Source: Ectocarpus siliculosus
Taxonomy: Eukaryota > Sar > Phaeophyceae > Ectocarpales > Ectocarpaceae
Assembly: GCA_000310025.1 (NCBI GenBank)
Contig: FN649746.1
Location: 1,706,224 to 1,732,667 of the forward strand
Length of the DNA: 26,444 nucleotides
Direction of reading: 5' to 3'
Every line of letters begins with the position of its first letter. The stretch's first letter is position 1. The notes under the pieces were generated by a model, which had not been told where the DNA came from, ran no database searches, and saw only the letters and a program-made list of their open reading frames with translations. The position numbers and the translations under genes were made by a program. Of the stretch, positions 18,976 through 26,444 are shown in pieces.

Positions 18976-19170
18976 TCATGCATGCACGGGGTGACTCCTG
19001 CTTACAGCCAGGCCAATAGAAGAGGGGTGGCATACCGCGGTGCCTACCCCGGACACACCGCAGTCGGCGATGTGATATACATGACCATCAAAGTCGTCGT
19101 TCACAAGCGCAGCGATGCACCAGATTGACAGGCAAAGTTTCACACTCACGATAAACTCGAGGACGCCCAT
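18976..19170 (-). CDS. Candidate small membrane protein N-terminus
   Basis: The ATG at 19170 opens a 64-codon frame beginning MGVLEFIVSVKLCLSIWCIA, which predicts one transmembrane helix within the first 25 residues, followed by NDDFDGHVYHIADCG. Two possible donors are visible: GTGAGTGTG after MGVLEFI (19149) and GTAGGC after CGVSG (near 19048). The first exon of a multi-span protein of MARVEL/synaptogyrin type would look like this, but I found no second exon, and the similarity is only in general pattern. It may be spurious. Confidence 0.25.
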   Translation of the reverse strand: MGVLEFIVSVKLCLSIWCIAALVNDDFDGHVYHIADCGVSGVGTAVCHPSSIGLAVSRSHPVHA

Positions 19171-19562
19171 GTTTGATGTCCGTCAGCGCGTGATAGCGTC
19201 AGCTCGTCAATTCCAACCAAAGCAAAGCTGGCAGTGGACAACACACGTGGGCGCACGATAACGCCGCCTCTCGTACATACCCCGATAACGCAGGTGGGGG
19301 TGCCGCGGCTGGTATTTTGCGCGGGAGGGGTGGGGGGGCTCGTGTCGGTGTTCGTTGTTGAAGCCGCACACGACTTGAGGGGAGGAGCGGAGACAGAGAT
19401 TCCCTACCGATCAAGGCCCGACGCCCGTAGTGGAGTGGGGTTGTGCTTCATCTCGCGTACATCACGAAAGACCAAAGATTGTCCATGAAAGGAAAGGAAG
19501 CTGCCGTGGTCTCCACGAAAGGTACAGTTTATAATTTTACAAATTGGCCCTTCCAATAAGCA
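19171..19562. other. Intergenic region 5' of the tRNA gene
   Basis: Contains a G-rich tract (about 19320-19345) and no convincing gene. ORFs on both strands (19199-19414 minus, 19234-19488 plus) overlap and lack motifs. Confidence 0.35.
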
Positions 19563-19634
19563 GCGCTGATAGCTCAGGGGTAGAGCAATTGATTGCAGCT
19601 CAATAGGTCACCAGTTCAAATCTGGTTCAGCGCT
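19563..19634 (+). tRNA. tRNA-Cys (anticodon GCA)
   Basis: This is a complete 72-base cloverleaf. The acceptor stem GCGCTGA/TCAGCGC is perfect over 7 bp. The D stem is GCTC/GAGC with loop AGGGGTA. The anticodon stem ATTGA/TCAAT has loop TTGCAGC and anticodon GCA at 19595-19597. The variable loop is AGGTC. The T stem ACCAG/CTGGT has loop TTCAAAT. The discriminator base is T, the identity element of tRNA-Cys. No CCA is encoded and no intron is present. A T6 run at 19637-19642 serves as the RNA polymerase III terminator. The body matches the nuclear eukaryotic tRNA-Cys type, unlike plastid tRNA-Cys. It delivers cysteine at UGC/UGU codons. Confidence 0.97.
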
Positions 19635-19636
19635 TC

Positions 19637-19642
19637 TTTTTT
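19637..19642 (+). terminator. Pol III terminator of tRNA-Cys
   Basis: Six T residues begin 2 bases after the last tRNA base, the normal RNA polymerase III stop signal. Confidence 0.9.
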
Positions 19643-20630
19643 CCACTGGAACCGGCTTGATTTTCGTTCAAAAAGTAAATATGCGTAAAAGTATTTCCTT
19701 TCTTTTTGTTCTCTCGGGTTGTCTTCTTTTCGTGAACATAACTTCCACACCCATCGGTGTTCTTGCAAGAGGTGCAAAGGCAGGCATCGCGCTGGTGGCA
19801 TAAAAATGATGGTCTGTCACATCCTGATGCTTCCGCCGTTAGTTTCCCCGATCGGCATTGATTGGAAATCGACCTATTTTGGGTTTGCATACTGCTGTGC
19901 ACTGTACTACAGTAGCAGACTCATGGTAAAGTCTGAGCCTGACACGCTTGCTTCAAGAAAAATTAAAGGGTGAAGAGAGAAGGGGCTGGGCAAGGCTGAT
20001 GATGTTGTCGTTGTTGTCTTCACATCAAAAACCGTTCCGGTCTCCGCTCAGATGTAAGGATCAACAACTAACTTTCGTGACCGACGGATCCTCTTGTTGT
20101 AATTTTTTTTGTCGTCACTTCAAATCAGCGCTCATAGAAAGACTATTTACCCGTTCGAGATATAGTCTGCACAGCAGTACTTGTGCCGTTTACTCCAACC
20201 CGTGGTCACACAGAAGGGTTCCTCTCCCTGAGGCCCCCTACCTTGCTTCGCAAGAAAACTTCCTCACACCCCTCTTTGTAGTCGCTCGCGTACATACATA
20301 CACGCATAGAGGATGACGACCGGACGGTGCGATCGCAAGGAAGGAAGGTGAAACGTTTTGTAGGGTGAAGGTTATTTACGCACATTTTGGTATGTTTGTG
20401 CCAACCGGAACCAACTACAACGAAGGGCAGGTCGCACCGCCTTCGATGACGCTGTGCCCGATTGATTGGTCCTGCAGATAGATCGAAATAGGGGACGCGT
20501 GTCAACGCTCGTGCACAACGAAGCTTTTATGAAAAAACCGTAAAACCGGGGAATGATCGCAGGCCCCCTTTGACCGACTGTCGTACACAGCTCGGATTGC
20601 TCCTCTCATAATGACTGCAATCTGCGAAAG
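19643..20630. other. Intergenic, no gene recognised
   Basis: Small ORFs up to 122 codons on both strands without domains or splice support. T- and A-runs break the frames. Confidence 0.4.
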
Positions 20631-20727
20631 ATGACCGATACGCCAGAGGAGAGCTCTCGATCAGATGTTTCCGAAACCACCGTTTTCAAAGGACAACTCC
20701 GAGGAGATGTGTTCGACTCCACCGTTT

Positions 20728-21141
20728 TCAAGCATCGGCAGCCTCTTCCTTGTGGAGCAATCGAACACGATAAGGCGCAGAATAAGGCAATAACGCCGCA
20801 TTTCTCGCAACTGTTTCACTCTTCACCGCAACTGCCACGTGCGCCACGTTCCACAAGCGAACCTCGCAGAACTCAGTGGACACTCTGACGAAGTGCAGCA
20901 TGCGCCCGATATCAAAAACGAACACACGTTGGACGGGTGCATCCCTTCGAAGCTCTTCTATCAGCTCTTTCGGCAAATAATGCAACTCCACCAAAACGAA
21001 ATCATTTGTTGTTTCTTGCCGCCAGCTGCGATCGGCCACTAGAGCAGAGTTCGATCGAAATAATCCACCAGTTGGATCCGATCTCTCCCTCGCCCCCCAA
21101 CCCCCCCACCAAAGGCCCACCGCCTGCCACACACCACACAC
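20728..21141 (-). CDS. Hypothetical ORF, 137 codons
   Basis: The second two-thirds reads like a folded protein: DFVLVELHYLPKELIEELRR, then QRVFVFDIGRMLHFVRVS, EVRLWNVAHVAVAV and YRVRLLHKEEAADA, then TGA. The first third (Trp/Gly-rich) lies over a poly-C tract on the plus strand and is probably not coding. The real start may be near 21030, where an exon or ATG-less fragment would begin. It lies about 520 bases downstream of the helicase stop on the same strand. I do not recognise a family; a mobile-element fragment is possible. Confidence 0.35.
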   Translation of the reverse strand: MCGVWQAVGLWWGGWGARERSDPTGGLFRSNSALVADRSWRQETTNDFVLVELHYLPKELIEELRRDAPVQRVFVFDIGRMLHFVRVSTEFCEVRLWNVAHVAVAVKSETVARNAALLPYSAPYRVRLLHKEEAADA

Positions 21142-21664
21142 CCTACACCGATCGACGCACCACTAGGAACGGGACGGTCTGCACACATCACAGAGAGGAA
21201 ACCTACTCTCCATCAATAGATGCGTTGCCGATTCGTAGTCATACAGCGCAGTCTGTTCTTCCAGCACAAGCGGCATCGGCCGCACCGGACGGGATACCCC
21301 TACCCCCCCCCCCCCGCGCACCTGTCTGTGCAGAACGTGCCCCCAATATTCTCGACGACATCACCATCTATTTCTTCTACACCCAGAGAAGATGTCGCTG
21401 GAATCGGTCCTAAAACGCCAAAATCCGAACTCCGAACCCTCCTCGCTTGCAGAGATAAACACGCCAGATGGACCCGTCGAGAAGTGGGCCTTAAACTAGT
21501 CAAACACTGTTGGCCTATGCATCTACGTTGGTAGGCGTGCGCGCGTGTGCGTCTACGCTTGGAGAATAAAACAAAAAAAACACGTGGCAACATGGAACAG
21601 CACAGATAGGAAATTTCGCAGCTTCACTAGCGTAAAAAAAATCGCAGACCCCCGGCAGGTGCTC
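21142..21664. other. 3' flank of the helicase gene
   Basis: No gene is recognised. A C-run occurs at about 21303-21314. The minus strand after the helicase stop is T-rich; no AATAAA occurs in the first 150 bases, so the poly-A site is not assigned. Confidence 0.4.
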
Positions 21665-23777
21665 TCAGACGGGCATGTCGAACCGGTTGGCAGTCTTCTT
21701 ACTGCGGCCTTTGTTCCCGCCACCGCCATGTTTCCCTTTCCCTCTCCGCTGCTGCCAGCGCCTTCGGCCGGACGTGCTTTCGCCGGAAAAGTCTCCGGTC
21801 TGAAAAAAAAAAAAAAACAGCACCAGCAGGGTACAAGATGTGAAAAAGCTGTCTCAATACGAAAGGCACCGTCGGAACTCAAAACGAATATGGAAAAAAA
21901 CAGCAGAAGCAGCAGCAGCAGCAGCAGCAACAGCGGCGGCGGCGGGATAGAACAAATGAAAAGCTGTCGCAATACGCAACACGCCATTGGAATCAAAAGA
22001 ATTAAAACAGTGGAGAACTCTGAAACGTCCCGCGTCGAGAGAGGGACGCACAGACAAAGCCAAGGAAGTGAGACATAAATTCTGATGGACGATAAAGGTT
22101 AATTTGAACCGATTATCAACAAAATCCAGCGTATAGGCTTACACTATTTTTAAATAAGACCAGTTTCCAGTCGGTTTCAATCCGCTTACTGAAACGACAC
22201 GTCCCTTTCGACTGATGTTATATCTCGGAACGGGTAGTCTTTCTGTGAGGGTATGTTTACCTTCTAAAAAAATCCAGCCAACGCGTAAGGTCAAGTGCCC
22301 GATTTTCCGCCCCTTCCTCTCGTTACTTTGCCTCTTTCTCTCTCCCTTCTCCCCTTACGCCCATGGGTAAAAAGGTTGGCGCCTCTGATATTTCTCTCGT
22401 TTTATTTCTTTCTTTTTTGTCTTTTGACCCATCTACAGTACTCTACCTCTCTACTAGTAAGTGTTAAACGTTGACCATCATCACTTGTCCATGTCTCGTT
22501 TGCCTTGAACGAGCGCCCAACATAAAAACAACAAAAAATGTTCGTATCGCCAAAATCTCACGTTCCCTTACCGCCGGGACATGACTGATACAGGGAGGAA
22601 ACAGGTGCGCTCTTGAGACGGACTTTCGAGAGTTGAGTTTCGGTGGAGTGTAGTGCACAAGTTGAAGCCATCAACGAAACTTAAGATTTTTTTGAATGCT
22701 GGAAGGCGAGAGTGGGGTCCAAAGAGTGCCACAAACGGGATAGGGATGGCCTAATCCAACAAGTTGGTGTGTAGGATGTTGCAGACCTCGCAACCGCTAC
22801 TGCTGTACAGAGCTGATGATTCCCCTTATCGAGAGGAACGACTACCCCCGCTCTTCTCTCGCAAAGTGATAACGCGTGGTCAACGGGCAGGTGCCTTAAC
22901 GCAACGCAAGCAATGAATGATATGCTAGCCTGGGCCGGCGAAAAACCCTCATACCGCTCCGTCCCGGCATTGTTGGGATGCGAAGTCCATCGTCCAACAA
23001 CAACGGCGCGCGATTACATGAATACCTCCCCCCCCCCCGGCCTTTACCTGCATGACCCTCGACTCCCTCTCCTCGTTCATTCTCTTGGCCGCCTCCTTGC
23101 GGCCCTCCTCCTCGCCCCCGTAGCTGCCGTCCGCGCCTAGCTCGGAGGCCTCGAAGGTCTGGAGAGGGTCATTGTCCTTTCGCCTGCCCTGGTCCAGGCC
23201 CTGACCCTGCCGACGCTTCGCTCCGCCCCTCGCGCGCTTTATCCTCTTCCTTTGTCTCTGAAAAAACATCGAAAGAATGCAGAGATTGGGTGGGGGGTAT
23301 TCGCGTAAGCGCATGACGTAGTCGGTAGACCATAAATTGCGGGGGCGGGGGGAGGAAAAGAGCGCGATGTTTAGATTTCGGCGGGGGGGCGCGGGGATAC
23401 GGGGGGAGTACTAGTGACCTTGTACATGTAGTATACCCCTTAGAACAGGGGCGCCGCACGTCCGGATTGTATGCATACCGACCAGAGATGTTGAGGGGAG
23501 GGAGGGCAAGGACGTGCTTGCCATTGCGTCGGTTGGGTTTTCATGGGGGGAAGAGGGTCGAGTTTTCAGGTGTCCATATTATGGTTTTGTATGTGAGAAA
23601 CCTCTTCTCGGCTACAACACCGGTGGGGTGTGGAGTTTTTCCTCAATATCTCTTGTGTGTGTGTCTGTGTTTATTAGCATCGACCGCGCTAACCGGCTGA
23701 CCAATGAAAAGAAGTCAGTCTCAGTGCGGTTGAAAACACAAAACATTTCTAAATGCCATTAACTGGGACCCCGTGAG

Positions 23778-23812
<35 letters not shown>

Positions 23813-24275
23813 TTCAATGCCCCTCTCTCGCTCTGGATCTAATTCTCTCCCGCGCGCGGGGCGCAGGCCCAAGCACAAGAACAACGTGGGCGAAACACAC
23901 ATACACGACTTCACGATCCTGGATCAGCCCAGAAAGACAGCTCGCGGCGGAGGCGGCGTAGCACATTCAAAGGACGCGACATCGGGCCAAGACTTTGTAC
24001 GTACGAACCACCCGCGAGGACACTCAAGAAGACGTCATTTGCCAATTCTTACGGCACTCGTTTCAGAAAAAAAGAACACACCTGCGTGGGGTCCTCGCCA
24101 GTCTGGAGGCCGGGTGGCATGAGGTAGTCCGGGATGTGCTTGAGGTGGTCGAGCTTGCGGAGGGGGTGCAGCACCGACTTGTCGTGCCGGAGCACCTTCA
24201 GGTCGCCTTCAGATAGGACGGATGGTGACGGCGGGGCAGTTGTTAATGTACGCTGTTGGCGTTGACATGTTGTTG

Positions 24276-24323
<48 letters not shown>

Positions 24324-26350
24324 CGGCGGTGGTGGTGGTGGTGTTATTGGTGTTACTGTTGTTATTGGTGTTGTTGTTGTTATTGTTGTTGTTGTTGTTG
24401 TTGTTGTTGTCGGTGGTGGTGGTGGTGGTGGTGGTGGTGGTGGTATTGGTGTTGCTGTTGTTGCTGTTGATAGTGTTGTGAATGTTCTTGTTCGTACCGT
24501 TGTTACTGCTGTTGCTGGTGTTGTCGTCGTGGTTGTTGTTGTCGGCATTGATTTGCTTCTTGTCGTTGGTTTATCTTGTCGGCATTGGTGACCATCATCA
24601 TCAATATCATCATCATCATCATCATCATCGTCAACGATGCGTTGCTGATAGTGTGAAGGTGGCAAAGCTTCATGAAATATACCGCCTTGCATTGGGCCGA
24701 CCGCTGAAACTGTGCTCTGTTTCCATCTATTCACGGCCCCAGTCCACGACTTTTGGAATCACGTTTGACGCACCAGCCTGGGTACGAAACGAAAATGTAC
24801 ATGTATTGGACGTGAGAGGTGTGCCGGGAAAAATTGCGGGTCTTTCACGGTATATACCGCCATCTTGACACCGTCATGTTGACACCGCCACGTTGATTGA
24901 AACTGCTGTGTGCCGGGGGAATTCACAATAAACTACACGCACCTCTCTGTTGCTGTGAATCTGTGGAGCTTGGAAATTTGTAAAGCTCGCCGACCGGTGT
25001 TGCGATTTCCTCGTGCAGCATGCGGTTGAGCCGGCACCACGCTCACCAACACTAGTGTCGCCGAATAAGATAAGATGCAGATACCGAGCCAACGGCTTCT
25101 TCCGGTGGTTGTAATTCTCATGTAATTCTCATGTAAACACATCGGTTAATATATACCCCCAAGAAATGTCCATAGCCCGCGCTGATCAAACCGTGGCCAC
25201 ACGTCTTCATCTCTATACACAAAGGTACTTTTATTGACAAGCAGATATCTGCGTTGCTCATGAAACGATAAGAAATAAAGAGGGCTACTGTGGTTGACTT
25301 TTTTGTTTTTGTGAGTTTGGACGTACCCGCATTTTCCTTGAAGTACCCCGCCAGCTTCTGAGAGTTGACGATCTCCGCCTTCAGCTCGGCGGCCCTGGCT
25401 TCCCTCACGCTTACTCGGGTCACCTGCCAAGGAGGGGGAGGGTTTCGAGATAAAAGTCAGGGGTCAACGCCATAAGAACTCAAGCAATCGGGGGGTGGGG
25501 GGGGGGGGGAAGAAACCATGTCTGCGTGACCCCACGGGCCGGCACGACCCACATACATGCAGTTGGGCGCAATCGGGGGGGTGTACTCGTGTAAACGCAT
25601 GCCGTAGTCGTGTTGACCATTGACCTCGCATCCCTACAATGCCGGGACGAAGCGGTTTTCGCCGGCCCAGTCTATGACATCGCAAGGGTACAAGGATGAA
25701 CCAGAAGCTGGTCATCACCCTTGCGTTCGCAAGGGGTCGGGGAAGGAGGGGAGTAAATCCTGTCTGCGTGACCCCACGGGCCGACGAGCCCTACATCAGA
25801 GGAAAGCTTTCCCGGTTGCCGTGTAGACCAAGACGAAAATTTCCGGAACAGACGAGAAAAAAAAAAAACACATGTCAATAATTGGTCCGCCCGCCTGAGA
25901 CATCCAGGTCACATCTCGCGAAAGAATAGGGCGGCGCAACAGTGCCGCAACGACCGTCGTCCACAACTTCGCCGATTTCCATCTAAATCCATCCGGTGTC
26001 CATATGTGTACGTACCACGCTCGATCCGCGCACGTACAACCACGGAAGCGGAGAAAAAAAAAGTAAAACGTCTGGCCCTTCCCCGCTCATCACACCTTCT
26101 TGAGAGTGTCCTCCACACGGTATCTGAACCGTTCGATCTCACGGATGTCGAAAGCCAGGGGCGCTGGCTGCGCCCAGCTACCACCGCCGCCGCCGCCACC
26201 GCCGCCGCCGACACCAACCGGTGCAGCTGCCGCTACAGCGCCACCAGCCTGCGGGCCCATCGCAGTCACGATGGAACCGCTGCTTCCGGGGGCGTTGCCG
26301 CCGCCACCTCCGCCGTCGAGAGACGGGGCGGCCAAGGAAGGCTGCGAGCT
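21665..26350 (-). CDS. DDX56: DEAD-box RNA helicase DDX56/Dbp9, C-terminal part, 5 exons seen
   Basis: Dbp9/DDX56 is a nucleolar ATP-dependent RNA helicase for 60S ribosome assembly. Exons seen: about 26350-26096, 25423-25327, 24206-24082, 23257-23048, 21799-21665, with GT-AG joints in phases 0, 1, 0, 0, giving 273 residues. The DEAD and helicase motifs lie beyond the right edge. Family blocks: FDIREIERFRYRVEDTLKK, VTRVSVREARAAELKAEIVN, SQKLAGYFKENAGDLKVLRH and HPLRKLDHLKHIPDYLMPP. These match the conserved post-core segment FRYR..D.....T..AVREAR and LHP....HL..VPDYL of DDX56. Then come a basic stretch (RQRKRIKRARGGAKRR, likely nucleolar signal), DNDPLQTF (compare NPL+SF), and a tail GKGKHGGGGNKGRSKKTANR before FDMPV and TGA. 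Odd: an Ala/Gly-rich insert lies just before FDIREIE. The left edge of the first exon (acceptor AAAACAG at 26351-26357) is uncertain. Confidence 0.92.
21800..21815 (-). promoter_or_regulatory. Poly-T acceptor of the last helicase exon
   Basis: On the gene strand a run of T directly precedes CAG at the exon start 21799, a very strong polypyrimidine tract. This supports the last exon boundary. Confidence 0.8.
21898..21945. repeat. AGC/GGC triplet microsatellite in the last helicase intron
   Basis: About 8 AGC units then GGC units on the plus strand. It encodes a Ser-run in the antisense ORF at 21545-22078, which is not a gene. Confidence 0.85.
22920..22992 (-). repeat. Dispersed intronic repeat, copy 2 (helicase intron)
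   Basis: On the minus strand it reads ATCCCAACAATGCCGGGACG ... TTTTTCGCCGGCCCAGGCTA, clearly matching copy 1 (15284-15398) and copy 3 (25570-25680). It lies in the intron between the last two helicase exons. Confidence 0.75.
23290..23335 (+). repeat. Dispersed intronic repeat, left part only
   Basis: GGGGGGTATTCGCGTAAGCG followed by CATGACGTAGTCGGTAGACCAT matches the left half of copy 3 (GTGTACTCGTGTAAACGCAT, then GCCGTAGTCGTGTTGACCAT). The core with TGCCGGGACG is absent. It is again in a helicase intron. Confidence 0.6.
23776..23813. repeat. CT dinucleotide microsatellite in helicase intron
   Basis: About 18 CT units with one GT interruption on the plus strand. Confidence 0.9.
24257..24635. 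repeat. Long compound GTT/GGT/CAT microsatellite in helicase intron
   Basis: Nearly 380 bases of triplets: a pure GTT block (about 24277-24323), a GGT block, mixed GTT/GTG/ATT, a second GTT block, a second GGT block (about 24412-24446), a degenerate CTGTTG section, and a final ATC/CAT block (24594-24630). It yields artificial Val/Leu/Cys/Trp/Gly frames on the plus strand and Thr/Pro/Asp frames on the minus strand. It is intronic, starting about 50 bases upstream of the exon at 24206-24082 in gene orientation. Confidence 0.92.
25505..25795 (+). repeat. 45-bp direct repeats flanking dispersed repeat copy 3
   Basis: CTGCGTGACCCCACGGGCCG occurs at about 25521 and again at about 25761, each embedded in about 45 bases of similarity (GTCTGCGTGACC...ACATAC/ACATCAG). 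The core element at 25570-25680 lies between. This arrangement could be a composite insertion or the two ends of a longer element. A perfect hairpin CCCTTGCG-TT-CGCAAGGG lies at 25718-25735. Confidence 0.65.
25570..25680 (+). repeat. Dispersed intronic repeat, copy 3 (helicase intron)
   Basis: Contains both the left part (GTGTACTCGTGTAAACGCAT) and the core (ACAATGCCGGGACGAAGCGG, TTTTCGCCGGCCCAG). The core has a 10- to 12-base deletion relative to copies 1 and 2. It lies between the helicase exons at 26096 and 25423. Confidence 0.75.
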
Positions 26351-26426
26351 CTGTTTTATTGACCAGTCGCACACACGCGCATATCCACGGACATAGCACG
26401 CGGAATGGTAACGGTTGCTTTTTATT

Positions 26427-26443
26427 GGGGGGGGGGGGGGGGG
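26427..26443. repeat. G homopolymer at window edge
   Basis: A run of about 17-18 G closes the window. It may mark a contig end or another assembly-difficult tract, inside the helicase gene. Confidence 0.8.
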
Positions 26444-26444
26444 T

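Noticed and set aside
21545-22078. 177-codon plus-strand ORF with a poly-Ser stretch
   Set aside because: It is antisense to the last helicase exon and its intron; the Ser run is an AGC microsatellite.
18645-22240. Similarity of ATCTCGAACGGGTTGTCTGT (about 18630-18660) to a stretch near 22225-22250
   Set aside because: Only about 25 bases align, with several mismatches; too short to call a repeat family.
23817-24122. Plus-strand ORF with RPKHKNNVGETHIHDF
   Set aside because: It overlaps a real minus-strand helicase exon at its right end and has no domain or splice support; weakly protein-like at best.
24222-24734. Val, Leu, Cys/Trp and Thr/Pro runs in all frames
   Set aside because: Artefacts of the GTT/GGT/ATC compound microsatellite in a helicase intron.

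Overview
The window looks like nuclear DNA from an intron-rich eukaryote. The evidence is: split genes with clean GT-AG junctions, a nuclear-type tRNA-Cys followed by an oligo-T terminator, a decayed LINE, a satellite array and many microsatellites. The gene density, intron sizes of about 0.4-1.2 kb, and the mix of LINE debris with triplet microsatellites would suit a stramenopile such as a brown alga. That taxonomic guess is inference. An assembly gap of 286 N lies at 11285-11570, and the window ends in a run of about 18 G.

Two protein genes can be reconstructed exon by exon, both on the minus strand. (1) 16018 to 10900 is a seven-exon gene for a membrane-anchored NADH-cytochrome b5 reductase of 290 residues. 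It is complete, and the N gap falls inside its last intron. (2) From beyond the right edge to 21665 lies the 3' part (five exons, 273 residues) of a DEAD-box RNA helicase of the DDX56/Dbp9 family. The catalytic core is outside the window and only the C-terminal region is present. Between them, on the plus strand, is a tRNA-Cys(GCA) gene at 19563-19634.

The left 10.8 kb is repeat-dominated. Bases 1-800 hold about 3.5 copies of a 230-bp tandem repeat. A possible copia-type LTR follows at 928-1124, then an orphan importin-beta-like fragment on the minus strand (1686-1877). A 5'-truncated, multiply frameshifted LINE covers about 3895-5870. Almost directly after it comes a 2.3-kb satellite of about 22 units of roughly 100 or 107 bp (6008-8350). 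From 8350 to 10850 there are only weak, unrecognised ORFs.

The 16.0-21.6 kb interval is intergenic. Besides the tRNA it contains a diverged direct repeat, a short ORF with an OTU-protease-like Asp-Gly-Ala-Cys motif, and a few unassigned ORFs. The introns of both genes are loaded with repeats: a Tc1/mariner-like MITE, a small dispersed element in at least three introns, an 18-bp minisatellite, and CAA/GTT/GGT microsatellites. One microsatellite directly forms the 5' splice site of reductase intron 2.

The two genes have unrelated roles: lipid-linked redox at a membrane, and nucleolar 60S ribosome assembly. I see no sign that they form a functional unit. I did not find a convincing new multi-gene system. 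The most unusual items are the microsatellite splice donor, the higher-order satellite, the intron-restricted element family and the OTU-like relic.
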